Shown: positions 18,057 to 25,903 of the stretch, piece after piece
How the letters are laid out: every line of letters begins with the position of its first letter
How positions within the stretch are numbered: the stretch's first letter is position 1
Assembly (NCBI GenBank): GCA_042091275.1
Contig: JBELHR010000002.1
Span: 62,001 to 126,000, forward strand
Direction: 5' to 3'
Length of the DNA stretch: 64,000 nucleotides
Origin: JBELHR01 sp042091275
Lineage (GTDB): Bacteria; Bacteroidota; Bacteroidia; Flavobacteriales; Flavobacteriaceae
The notes under the pieces: model-generated
What the model was told of the DNA's origin: nothing
The model's database searches: none
What the model saw: the letters and a program-made list of their open reading frames with translations, nothing else
Position numbers and translations under genes: made by a program

Positions 18057-18599
18057 TTAGGATTCAAAAAGAAGTGAAAAATTGATAGTTACTTCATTAT
18101 CTGTTTTTATTGCACCTAAGAGTGCTTTTGGAGGATCGACCCCGTAATCTGTCATTTTTAAGGAATAACTTCCCTCTAATTTAATTCCGTTATCGTCTGT
18201 CTCTGGGCGTAGTGATAATTCTATTTCTTTGGTCACACCGGAAACGGTCAAAAGGCCAGAAAGTTTAATTTCTTCTCCATCGAAACCGACGGGACTAGAG
18301 GATTTAAATGTTATTTTCGAATACTCTTTAATCTTCAAGGCCTTTTGAGCCAATTTTGTCATTTTGCTTTTGTCACTGACAAGACCTGAAACTGTGGCTT
18401 CAAAAATTAAATTCTCTAGAAGTTTATCTTCATTTAAGTCAAAATTACCAGCGAGCTCTTTTGCTTCCATTTCCCAATCGTGAAGACTGGAACTGCCTTC
18501 AATTTGGACAGAGCTTTTTGTGGGGTTTAAATCATATAAATCTTGAGCCTGGCTCATAGTGGCAAATAATCCGATAAAAAGGTATGCTATTAGTTTCAT
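18057..18599 (-). CDS. Secreted YceI-family protein
   Basis: This 180-residue protein has a cleavable signal peptide (MKLIAYLFIGLFATMSQAQ) and no lipobox, so it is expected in the periplasm. The mature part shows the YceI lipocalin-like pattern: DLNPTKSSVQIEGSSSLHDWEM at the start, a central KITFKSSSP strand, LSGLLTVSGVTKEIEL and a final TINFSLLF strand. The SSLHDW motif is typical of the Bacteroidetes subgroup. It is paired with a porin gene 15 bases downstream, suggesting that both serve the same envelope process. Confidence 0.85.
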   Translation of the reverse strand: MKLIAYLFIGLFATMSQAQDLYDLNPTKSSVQIEGSSSLHDWEMEAKELAGNFDLNEDKLLENLIFEATVSGLVSDKSKMTKLAQKALKIKEYSKITFKSSSPVGFDGEEIKLSGLLTVSGVTKEIELSLRPETDDNGIKLEGSYSLKMTDYGVDPPKALLGAIKTDNEVTINFSLLFES

Positions 18600-18622
18600 A
18601 TGGTCATAGTCGTTTTTTAGTT

Positions 18623-20362
18623 CTAGCCTTTACTCAATTTATAAATTGGATAACGATTATAAGCGCTTTCGAACATAGGAGTTTGTTTGAAAATCCAATT
18701 TAATTGTTTGTAACCATCCTGACTAAAGTCAGCATCGCTCTTTTGCTTTTGAATGAGTTGCTCTTTAATCCTTGGATTTTGTTCCAAAAATTTTAGGGCG
18801 TAATCTTCAAAAACATAGGGAGAAAATCCTTCTTTTTGTTGCAGAATTGCATCGAAATAGTTCCAATTAAAAAAAGAATCTACGGCTTGCATTTCAAGGG
18901 TTTCTAATAGATATCGGATCCCTGGCTGTGCAGTTGAAATCATCAAATCCCCTTCATGTAGCAGGACCTCCTCTTCCCGTTCAATAGATTTGGTGTTGTA
19001 ATGTAAATAATGTCCCTCGTATGGATTCTCTCTAGTTTGATAGGATTCGACATAGGACACCGTAGCTTGGATTATACTATCCCTAGAAACACTAGTCCAG
19101 GTAATATTGTTTTCTTCCAAACGATTGATAACCTGCCATTGACTTTTTGGTACAATATAAAATTCAGGTATATCAATTTCCATTGTAGGCCTCATCGCGT
19201 TAAAATATAAAACCTCCTTTGTAAACGGTTTCTTGTGATCGTAATATAAACGCTTATAATCCCCGATCTCACTGGGAATGAATTCCCCTTCATATCCCTC
19301 AAAATTCAGTTTTACATAGTTGTTTTTGTCTATTGCGAACTTTAAAGGATAGGTGTCTTTTTCCAAAACTTCTCTCCAAGCATTCGCTTTTAGATTTTGA
19401 ATTTCTCTGAAATGTTGTTCTCCAAACCTCAGATTAGTTACTAGTAATTTATAGGTGGATTCAACTCGTTCTTTATAGGTTTTGAGCATATGGGTTTCTA
19501 CCATCATACCCATGGTGTTGAATAGACTAGCATATCCCGTAGAGTATCTCGGATAATCCATAAACTGGCTAAATCCGCTGTCAGGTGTTCTGCCAAAGAC
19601 ATTGACATAGGGGCTGATAGGGCTTCCGAGTTCTCGCATCTCTTTTTCCACATAAGTCTGCCAAATATTTTTTATAAATTCTCCTGACTTACCACCAAAT
19701 TTGTCGGATTGAGAGAATAAATGGGTAATACTGTATTGGTAGTCTGCTCCGTTACTCACATGATTGTCGATAAACAAATCTGGATTCACAAAATGAAAGA
19801 GACGAGCAAAACTTCTCGCATTTTTAGTGTCTGCTTTTACAAAATCTCGGTTTAAATCGAAATTTCGAGAGTTTCCTCTAAATCCGTATTCCTCAGGACC
19901 GTTTTGATTGGCTCTACTACTTGTATTTCTATTTAGAGCACCTCCAATATTGTAAATTGGAATGGCAGCAATTGTGATTTTCTCATCTAAAGTTAGTTTG
20001 CCTTGCACCAAATCTCGATAGAGTAGAATGGTCGCATCTATCCCATCTGATTCACCTGGATGAATGCCATTGTTAATTAAGAGTTTTAGGTTCGAGCTGT
20101 TCTTTAAATCAAAATCTCCCTTAGAATTGTACAAAATTAAATGCAAGGGCATTCCTGAGTCTGTTTCACCCATTTCTAGCATTTCGACTTCGTCAGAATA
20201 TCCAGCTAATTCGGAATAAAAATCAATTACTTGATCGTAGGTTGGAGTCTGTGTTCCATTGCTCTTATCGTAAATAGTTGTAAAATCTGGAAGGCTTGCG
20301 GTTTTAGATTCGCAGGAGCTCAACAGCAAAATAGCTGCAATAATCAAGAGGTAGTTTTTCAT
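18623..20362 (-). CDS. M14-family zinc carboxypeptidase-like lipoprotein
   Basis: This 579-residue lipoprotein (signal ending LLLSSC) has an M14 peptidase domain. The zinc ligands His and Glu are in NNGIHPGESDG, and a third His is in IDNHVSNGADY. A candidate catalytic Glu is in MMVETHMLK. The C-terminal 250 residues form a beta-rich extension. The family removes C-terminal residues or trims wall peptides; the substrate is unknown. I use the ATG at 20362 because the lipoprotein signal starts there. An upstream in-frame ATG at 20404 would overlap coaD and add 14 residues ahead of the signal. It directly follows coaD. Confidence 0.82.
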   Translation of the reverse strand: MKNYLLIIAAILLLSSCESKTASLPDFTTIYDKSNGTQTPTYDQVIDFYSELAGYSDEVEMLEMGETDSGMPLHLILYNSKGDFDLKNSSNLKLLINNGIHPGESDGIDATILLYRDLVQGKLTLDEKITIAAIPIYNIGGALNRNTSSRANQNGPEEYGFRGNSRNFDLNRDFVKADTKNARSFARLFHFVNPDLFIDNHVSNGADYQYSITHLFSQSDKFGGKSGEFIKNIWQTYVEKEMRELGSPISPYVNVFGRTPDSGFSQFMDYPRYSTGYASLFNTMGMMVETHMLKTYKERVESTYKLLVTNLRFGEQHFREIQNLKANAWREVLEKDTYPLKFAIDKNNYVKLNFEGYEGEFIPSEIGDYKRLYYDHKKPFTKEVLYFNAMRPTMEIDIPEFYIVPKSQWQVINRLEENNITWTSVSRDSIIQATVSYVESYQTRENPYEGHYLHYNTKSIEREEEVLLHEGDLMISTAQPGIRYLLETLEMQAVDSFFNWNYFDAILQQKEGFSPYVFEDYALKFLEQNPRIKEQLIQKQKSDADFSQDGYKQLNWIFKQTPMFESAYNRYPIYKLSKG

Positions 20363-20363
20363 T

Positions 20364-20813
20364 TTAAAGATTAAATGGAATAAAGTCATTTGCATTTCCT
20401 CCATTTCGGATTATATCTCTGACGATACTACTGCTGATAAATGAGGTGTCCGCGCTAGTTAGGAGAAAAATGGTCTCAATATTGGCTAACTTTCTATTGG
20501 TTTGAGCGATGGCTTTTTCAAATTCAAAATCCGCTGGATTTCGAAGTCCACGGAGAATAAAGTCAATTTGATTTAGTTTGCAAAAGTCCACCGTTAAACC
20601 AGTGTAGGTTACAATTTTTATTTTTTTATTCCCTCCAAAAACTTCTTTCATAAAGTCCAACCTTTGCTCGAGATCAAACATGTATTTTTTATCTGCATTT
20701 TTTCCAATAGCGATCAATACCTCGTCAAATAGAGGCAGGGCGCGATTTATGATATCGACATGACCGTTTGTTATAGGATCAAAGGATCCGGGAAATAAGG
20801 CTCTTTTTTTCAT
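20364..20813 (-). CDS. coaD: Phosphopantetheine adenylyltransferase
   Basis: This 149-residue enzyme catalyses the penultimate step of coenzyme A synthesis, transferring AMP from ATP to 4'-phosphopantetheine. The nucleotidyltransferase motif FPGSFDPITNGHVDII is at the N-terminus, and the second motif region TSADTSFISSSIVRDI is near the C-terminus. Length is slightly short of the usual 155-165 residues but both active-site motifs are complete. It lies one base after ddl and one base before the M14 gene, so the three are surely one transcript. Confidence 0.96.
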   Translation of the reverse strand: MKKRALFPGSFDPITNGHVDIINRALPLFDEVLIAIGKNADKKYMFDLEQRLDFMKEVFGGNKKIKIVTYTGLTVDFCKLNQIDFILRGLRNPADFEFEKAIAQTNRKLANIETIFLLTSADTSFISSSIVRDIIRNGGNANDFIPFNL

Positions 20814-20814
20814 A

Positions 20815-21783
20815 TTAAGCTTGTTCTATAGCTAAGGTAAACAATTCTTGGAGATCCATATTTGCAGACTTTGCCTGCTGAGGTAGTATGCTTTCAGCAG
20901 TTAATCCTGGAACCGTGTTCATTTCAATAAAGTGAGGAATACCATTTACAATAATAAATTCAGAACGACTAAAGCCCTTCATTCCCAAAGCGGAGTAAAG
21001 TTTATTGGCAGTCATCGACAATTCGTTGGCAAGCTCGTCGCTAATTCTTGCAGGAGTTATTTCCTGAGATTTTCCTTGATATTTTGCTTCGTAATCAAAA
21101 AAGTCATTTTCACTGACAATTTCGGTTATTGGAAGAACCAAAGGACCTTTTTTTGAAGATATCACCCCAATAGATACTTCCATACCATCGAGAAAGGATT
21201 CCATTAAAATCTCATTGTCTTCCGCAAACGCAGCTTCCATTCCCTTTATCAATTCTGATCTGTTGTGAACTTTCGAAATCCCATAGCTAGATCCGGAGCG
21301 ATTGGGCTTTACGAAAAAAGGGTATATCAGGCTTTGCTCAATTTCATCCAAATCGAAAGCTTCTCCCGCATTTAGATATATACTTTTTGCCACAGGGACC
21401 CCTTGCTTTGCGACGACTGACAAACAATCTCTTTTGTTACAAGTCAAGGCCATTTGATAGAAAGGAGCTGAGGTGTGCTTGATGTTCAAGAGCTCTAAAT
21501 AAGCAATAAACTCTCCGCTTTCTCCAGGGATTCCGTGTATTGCATTAAAAATCACATCAAAAACTATGTGTTTCCCATTGAGCCTTATACTAAAATCAGA
21601 TCTGTCAATTTCATACTCCTGTCCGGATTCGGATTTGTAGACCCATTTTTCTTTTGAAATTATCAGGCCATAGCCCCTATATTTTTCCGGGTTTAAATGT
21701 GCGAGAACTTGGGATCCACTTTTTATCGATATATCGAATTCAGAGGAATACCCACCCATTATAACTCCAATATTTTTTTTCAT
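20815..21783 (-). CDS. ddl: D-alanine--D-alanine ligase
   Basis: This 322-residue cytosolic ATP-grasp enzyme joins two D-alanines for the peptidoglycan stem. The N-terminus IGVIMGGYSSEFDISIKSG, the ATP-grasp lysine/glycine loop PFFVKPNRSGSSYGISKV, and the Mg-binding end FIEMNTVPGLTAESI are all present. It heads the minus-strand run ddl-coaD-M14-YceI-porin and is divergent from the PASTA gene, which has a penicillin-binding-protein type domain. The divergent pair thus shares a wall theme. Confidence 0.96.
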   Translation of the reverse strand: MKKNIGVIMGGYSSEFDISIKSGSQVLAHLNPEKYRGYGLIISKEKWVYKSESGQEYEIDRSDFSIRLNGKHIVFDVIFNAIHGIPGESGEFIAYLELLNIKHTSAPFYQMALTCNKRDCLSVVAKQGVPVAKSIYLNAGEAFDLDEIEQSLIYPFFVKPNRSGSSYGISKVHNRSELIKGMEAAFAEDNEILMESFLDGMEVSIGVISSKKGPLVLPITEIVSENDFFDYEAKYQGKSQEITPARISDELANELSMTANKLYSALGMKGFSRSEFIIVNGIPHFIEMNTVPGLTAESILPQQAKSANMDLQELFTLAIEQA

Positions 21784-21800
21784 TAATTCGGCTTTACTAA

Positions 21801-21838
21801 CAAATTTATCAAATATAATTGAAAGGTTTATATCTTTG
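21801..21838. promoter_or_regulatory. Divergent promoter region, ddl and PASTA gene
   Basis: On the plus strand TATCTTTG (21831-21838) lies 17 bases before the PASTA start. On the minus strand two further TAnnTTTG matches, TATATTTG (21817 down to 21810) and TAAATTTG (21808 down to 21801), lie before ddl. Well-spaced -33 boxes are not clear on either strand. Confidence 0.4.
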
Positions 21839-21854
21839 TATAAAACCCTTGAGA

Positions 21855-22406
21855 ATGAATTTTATAAAATTTCTGTTTAGTAAAACTTTTTTGTTGAACG
21901 TGTTTTTGCTTATCCTAGTCTTGGTGGGCTTCTTTTATGGTGGAAACCTATTTTTAAAGAACTCTACTAATCACGGTCAAAAGCTTAAAGTTCCAAACTT
22001 AGCAGAGTTGTCTGTGGAAGAAACTGCAGAAAAGCTAGAGCGAATCAATTTGAGATATGAGGTTCAGGATTCGGCTAGTTTTAATCCGAACTATCCTCCG
22101 CTTTCCGTTTTGGAGCAGCGACCACCTGCAGGTTCTTTTGTCAAAGAGAAACGGAAGATCTATTTGACGCTAAACCCGAAGACTTTTCAGCAAGTCAACT
22201 TTCCAAATGTTTTTGGAAAGACCAAAAGAGAGGCTTTGTCCCAGTTGAGAGCTGTAGGTTTTAAAATTGGAGAGTTCACGTATATTAAAGATGCTGGATT
22301 GGACGTAGTTCGAGGAGCTAGTTTTAGAGGAGAGAAGATTAAATTAGGAGATAAGCTTCCAAAATATGCTGTATTAGATTTAGAATTAGGAGATGGAACA
22401 GAATAA
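21855..22406 (+). CDS. PASTA-domain membrane protein
   Basis: This 183-residue protein has one N-terminal membrane anchor (about residues 10-32) and two PASTA repeats outside the membrane (VPNLAELSVEETAEKL, then NFPNVFGKTKREALSQL). PASTA domains bind muropeptides or unlinked wall peptides. No kinase or transpeptidase domain is present, so it is a stand-alone sensor or adaptor of unknown role. The ATG at 21855 is preferred over an upstream in-frame ATG, because the membrane segment follows at the usual distance. Its end overlaps rluD by 14 bases, implying translational coupling. Confidence 0.85.
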   Translation: MNFIKFLFSKTFLLNVFLLILVLVGFFYGGNLFLKNSTNHGQKLKVPNLAELSVEETAEKLERINLRYEVQDSASFNPNYPPLSVLEQRPPAGSFVKEKRKIYLTLNPKTFQQVNFPNVFGKTKREALSQLRAVGFKIGEFTYIKDAGLDVVRGASFRGEKIKLGDKLPKYAVLDLELGDGTE

Positions 22407-23442
22407 AGGAGTAGACGAACTCGATCAAAATCAAGATGGCTTATACGAGCATTTTAGATATGAGGCTCATGCAGGGCAAGAACCCTTGCGCGTGGACAAA
22501 TTCTTGATGAACTTTGTGGAAAACGCCACGAGAAATAAAATTCAACTGGCTGCGAAAGCAGGCAATGTTTGGGTAAATGATATTCCTGTAAAATCGAATT
22601 ACAAAGTAAAACCCAGAGATATAGTTCGTGTTGTGTTGGCTCACCCTCCACATGAAAATCTTCTGGTGGCAGAAGATATACCCTTGGATATTGTCTACGA
22701 AGACGATGTGCTGATGGTAGTTAACAAGCCCGCAGGAATGGTAGTGCACCCTGGTCATGGAAATTATCAAGGGACTTTGGTCAATGCTTTGATTCATCAC
22801 GTAGAAAATTTACCGAATAACTCTAATGAACGTCCGGGGCTTGTGCACCGTATTGACAAAGACACCTCGGGTTTGCTATTAGTAGCAAAGACCGAATTTG
22901 CAATGGCTCATTTGGCTAAGCAATTTTTCGAAAAGACCACAGATCGACTTTACTATGCATTGGTTTGGGGAAATGTCGAAGAGGAAAAAGGAACTATTGA
23001 GGGACACATCGGGCGACATATTAAAAACCGTCTGCAAATGAGTGTTTTTCCAGAGGGAGAATTGGGAAAGCCCGCTGTTACTCATTATGAGGTTATAGAA
23101 CGTTTTACTTATGTCACTCTTGTCAAATGTAAATTGGAAACCGGAAGAACCCATCAGATAAGAGCACATATGAAATTTATAGGACATACTCTTTTTAACG
23201 ATGCTCGTTACGGAGGAGATCAAGTGCTCAAAGGAACAACTTTCAGTAAGTACAAAAGGTTTGTCGAAAATTGTTTTGAAATTTGTCCTAGACAGGCACT
23301 TCACGCGAAAACACTTGGATTTCAACATCCGATATCGGGAGAGTATATGAGTTTTGATTCTGAAATTCCTGAAGATATGACTCAGGTCCTAGCGCGTTGG
23401 AGAAATTATGCAGAAAACAGTACCGAAATAGATAACATATGA
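22393..23442 (+). CDS. rluD: RluD-family 23S rRNA pseudouridine synthase
   Basis: This 349-residue enzyme isomerises specific uridines in large-subunit rRNA. An S4 RNA-binding domain covers about residues 30-90 (LRVDKFLMNF to KPRDIVRV). The catalytic domain follows, with the family motif HRIDKDTSGLLLVAK and catalytic D155. The later KPAVTHYEVIERF and GRTHQIRAHM blocks are intact. The exact target sites (1911/1915/1917 for RluD) are inferred from family resemblance only. It overlaps the PASTA gene upstream and yaaA downstream by 14 and 4 bases, forming a three-gene operon. Confidence 0.92.
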   Translation: MEQNKGVDELDQNQDGLYEHFRYEAHAGQEPLRVDKFLMNFVENATRNKIQLAAKAGNVWVNDIPVKSNYKVKPRDIVRVVLAHPPHENLLVAEDIPLDIVYEDDVLMVVNKPAGMVVHPGHGNYQGTLVNALIHHVENLPNNSNERPGLVHRIDKDTSGLLLVAKTEFAMAHLAKQFFEKTTDRLYYALVWGNVEEEKGTIEGHIGRHIKNRLQMSVFPEGELGKPAVTHYEVIERFTYVTLVKCKLETGRTHQIRAHMKFIGHTLFNDARYGGDQVLKGTTFSKYKRFVENCFEICPRQALHAKTLGFQHPISGEYMSFDSEIPEDMTQVLARWRNYAENSTEIDNI

Positions 23443-24197
23443 AAATTCTTTTGTCACCAGCTAAGTCCTTAGATTTTGAGCGAAGCGTTCCTCAAATTGA
23501 TTTTAAGCATCCGGAATATCTCTCTAAGAGTTCGAAGATTATGAATGTTCTTAAAGAGATGAATCCCTCGGAGTTGGAATCTCTAATGAAGGTTTCTCCA
23601 AAACTAGCATCCTTAAATTGGACTAGAAATCAAAATTGGTCGAATTCCTATGAGCAAGACGATTCCCGTCCAGCTATATTTGCTTTTACAGGGGATGTTT
23701 ACCAAGGTTTGGATGTGGATAGTTTGAACAAAGAAGAACTTACCTATATCCAAAAGGAACTTCTGATACTTTCCGGACTTTATGGAATGCTAAAGCCATT
23801 GGATTATATATTGCCTTATCGTCTAGAAATGGGTACAAAAATTGAAGTAGAAGATGCTTCCAATTTATATAAGTTTTGGAGGCCTTTACTGACTCAGGAT
23901 CTTCAAGAACAGATGTGTGATGACGAGTTTGTTTTAAACTTAGCTAGTAATGAATATTCTAAGGCTATCGATTTTAAATCTCTCAACCACGAGGTTATAA
24001 CGCCTCATTTTAAGGATTTTAAAGATGGTAAATTAAAGATGATCAGTTTCTATGCTAAGAAGGCTAGGGGTATGATGCTAAAATATTGTGCCCAGCACAA
24101 TTTGGAAAAAGTAGAAGACTTAAAAGGTTTTAACTCTGGAGGCTATGCTTTTGACGATTCACTTTCAGATGCGACTAATTTAGTATTTACACGCTAG
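23439..24197 (+). CDS. yaaA: Peroxide stress protein YaaA (DUF328)
   Basis: This 252-residue cytosolic protein belongs to the YaaA/DUF328 family, which in E. coli lowers free iron and DNA damage under peroxide stress. The start MKILLSPAKSLDFE, the central AIFAFTGDVYQGLD and SGLYGMLKPLDYILPYRLEMG, and the FYAKKARGMM motif are all family hallmarks. It overlaps the rluD end by ATGA and its last four bases overlap the end of blh on the other strand. Oxidative-stress protection next to a light-harvesting pair is suggestive, but the coupling is to rluD and not to proteorhodopsin. Confidence 0.93.
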   Translation: MKILLSPAKSLDFERSVPQIDFKHPEYLSKSSKIMNVLKEMNPSELESLMKVSPKLASLNWTRNQNWSNSYEQDDSRPAIFAFTGDVYQGLDVDSLNKEELTYIQKELLILSGLYGMLKPLDYILPYRLEMGTKIEVEDASNLYKFWRPLLTQDLQEQMCDDEFVLNLASNEYSKAIDFKSLNHEVITPHFKDFKDGKLKMISFYAKKARGMMLKYCAQHNLEKVEDLKGFNSGGYAFDDSLSDATNLVFTR

Positions 24198-25072
24198 TCA
24201 GCGTCTCTTTTAAATAGGTCGATTACCAATACATGAGGAACACTCAATACCATTAGGATTACTAAGGTAAGACCAGAGGATATGGTTTGGGATTTTAAAT
24301 AGAAATATAGAATTACGCCGACTAAACTTATCGCGTAATACAAAAAGGACCGTCTAAAAAAGTTTTTGATAGCTTCTACATTTAGTTTCTCTGTCCAAGT
24401 ATGATCCACAGATTGCTCAATAACCGATGGTATACTGTGCCAAAAAATAAAATATGCCGTAAATCCAGTTATTAGGTCTGTAGACCAAAATCCAAGGAAA
24501 AGAACCACTGTACTTATTAAAAATAGATAGTTTCGGTCTCGAAACGCGTTGTAAAGAAGAAGACCCGCTCCTAAAACTACGGATATATAAAAGTTTGTTT
24601 GTATTAACGAATCGCTCAGTTGAATGTCTAAAAGTTCTTGGAAAATTACTTGCGTCTCGGTTGTATTGATGAAAAAAAGTGTCGACAATACCATCCATCC
24701 AATTCCCAAGGGAGGAACTATGTTTTTTACTTTAAATACAAAGTCACTGCCAAAGTGATAAGAACTGAGCAACAACAAAAAGAGAACTGTAATTTTTGGA
24801 ATCGTTAAAAAAATTATTCCCACAGTCAATAATAAAAGAACATATAGGCCCAAAACCTTCCAAAAGGACATGGATAGGTATTTGGATCTCGCCAAATTAA
24901 TATCGTTTGCACCGTGCCAAAGCCCGATACTGAGTAGTAAAACTATGGAGATATAATTTTGAATGGAAGAATCGAATCGATTCATAAACCAAATAAAGAA
25001 TATTAAGGCAAAAAGTCTAAATTGTTGGAAAACAGACTTTTTTGTAAAAAACATTTGGTTCATAAAGAACAA
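24194..25072 (-). CDS. blh: Brp/Blh-family beta-carotene 15,15'-dioxygenase
   Basis: This 292-residue polytopic membrane protein cleaves beta-carotene into two retinals, the chromophore of the adjacent proteorhodopsin. Conserved histidines sit in GLWHGANDIN, SSYHFGSDF and FIFWHSIPS, matching the iron-binding histidines of the family. About eight hydrophobic segments are visible. The genes that make beta-carotene (crtE, crtB, crtI, crtY) are not in this window and must lie elsewhere. It is divergent from proteorhodopsin, with 54 bases between starts. Its 3' end overlaps yaaA by four bases. Confidence 0.92.
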   Translation of the reverse strand: MFFMNQMFFTKKSVFQQFRLFALIFFIWFMNRFDSSIQNYISIVLLLSIGLWHGANDINLARSKYLSMSFWKVLGLYVLLLLTVGIIFLTIPKITVLFLLLLSSYHFGSDFVFKVKNIVPPLGIGWMVLSTLFFINTTETQVIFQELLDIQLSDSLIQTNFYISVVLGAGLLLYNAFRDRNYLFLISTVVLFLGFWSTDLITGFTAYFIFWHSIPSVIEQSVDHTWTEKLNVEAIKNFFRRSFLYYAISLVGVILYFYLKSQTISSGLTLVILMVLSVPHVLVIDLFKRDAD

Positions 25073-25085
25073 TTTTATAATTTAG
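25054..25085 (+). promoter_or_regulatory. Putative proteorhodopsin promoter
   Basis: TTTG at 25054-25057, a 20-base spacer, then TAATTTAG at 25078-25085 (one mismatch to TAnnTTTG). The -33 box lies within the first codons of blh on the other strand. The start codon is 41 bases after the -7 box, leaving a leader that contains the inverted repeat described at 25085-25112. Confidence 0.4.
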
Positions 25086-25112
25086 TTTAACAAATATATA
25101 AAAATGTTAAAC
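25085..25112. promoter_or_regulatory. Inverted repeat between blh and proteorhodopsin, candidate operator
   Basis: Perfect 8-base arms GTTTAACA (25085-25092) and TGTTAAAC (25105-25112) are separated by a 12-base AT-only spacer. The left arm overlaps the end of the proposed proteorhodopsin -7 box. The minus-strand TATATTTG (25098 down to 25091), a likely blh -7 box 18 bases from its start, lies between the arms. A protein bound here would sit on both promoters. There is no T run after it and no GC in the stem ends, so it is not a terminator. The regulator is unknown. Confidence 0.5.
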
Positions 25113-25126
25113 AAAAAAACTAAATT

Positions 25127-25849
25127 ATGAACTATTTCACCATCCTTTTAAATGTATCGAAAATGGCGACAAATGACTACGTTGGTTTTACCTTCTTCGT
25201 AGGTTGCATGGCTATGATGGCCGCTTCGGTATTTTTCTTTTTATCCATGTCAAGTGTCGACAAAAAATGGAAAACCTCACTACTTGTTTCAGGTCTTATT
25301 ACTTTTATTGCCGCAGTGCATTACTGGTATATGAGAGACTATTGGGCAAGTTTTGGAGAGTCTCCAACATTTTTCCGATATGTAGACTGGATTTTGACGG
25401 TACCTTTAATGTGTGTTGAGTTTTACCTCATCCTCAAAGTTGCAGGAGCTCAAAAAAGCTTAATGTGGCGTTTAATTTTCTTAAGTGTAATCATGCTAGT
25501 TACCGGATACTTCGGAGAAGCAGTTTATCGTGATAGCGCTGCAATCTGGGGGTTTGTTTCTGGAGCTGCGTATTTTGCTATCGCTTACGATATCTGGTTT
25601 GGAAAAGCGAAAAAATTGGCAACAGAGGCAGGTGGAGCTGTATTGAGTGCCCACAAAATGCTTTGCTGGTTCGTCCTAGTAGGATGGTCAATTTATCCTT
25701 TAGGGTATATGGCTGGAACTCCAGGTTGGTATGATGGAATCTTTGGTGGATTGTCTATGGACGTGATCTATAACATTGGAGATGCAATCAACAAGATTGG
25801 ATTTGGTCTTGTAGTTTATAACCTAGCGGTAACGCAGTCTAAGGGATAA
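25127..25849 (+). CDS. Proteorhodopsin, green-tuned light-driven proton pump
   Basis: This 240-residue seven-helix retinal protein pumps protons outward in light. The proton acceptor D87, T91 and proton donor E98 give the DTE motif of proton-pumping proteorhodopsins. The retinal Schiff-base lysine is K223 (DAINKIGFG), H65 matches the histidine that tunes D87, and R84 precedes the acceptor. The spectral-tuning position (residue 105 in the classic numbering) is M95, which in Flavobacteriia goes with green absorption. Sodium pumps have NDQ and chloride pumps NTQ here, so both are excluded. The ATG at 25127 gives a short N-terminal segment before helix A; M13 is an alternative. blh is divergent and a strong terminator follows. 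Confidence 0.97.
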   Translation: MNYFTILLNVSKMATNDYVGFTFFVGCMAMMAASVFFFLSMSSVDKKWKTSLLVSGLITFIAAVHYWYMRDYWASFGESPTFFRYVDWILTVPLMCVEFYLILKVAGAQKSLMWRLIFLSVIMLVTGYFGEAVYRDSAAIWGFVSGAAYFAIAYDIWFGKAKKLATEAGGAVLSAHKMLCWFVLVGWSIYPLGYMAGTPGWYDGIFGGLSMDVIYNIGDAINKIGFGLVVYNLAVTQSKG

Positions 25850-25874
25850 ACTAACTTAAATTCTAAAAAGGAAG

Positions 25875-25902
25875 CGGAACTCATTTGAGTTCCGTTTTTT
25901 TT
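25875..25902 (+). terminator. Terminator after proteorhodopsin
   Basis: Stem CGGAACTC (25875-25882) and GAGTTCCG (25887-25894) with an ATTT loop and an eight-base T run. It sits 25 bases after the stop codon. An A run on the left makes it partly usable for the convergent sdaA gene as well. Confidence 0.9.
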
Positions 25903-25903
25903 G

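Noticed and set aside
20363..20404. Longer N-terminus for the M14 peptidase
   Set aside because: It would overlap coaD and place 14 residues before a clear lipoprotein signal.
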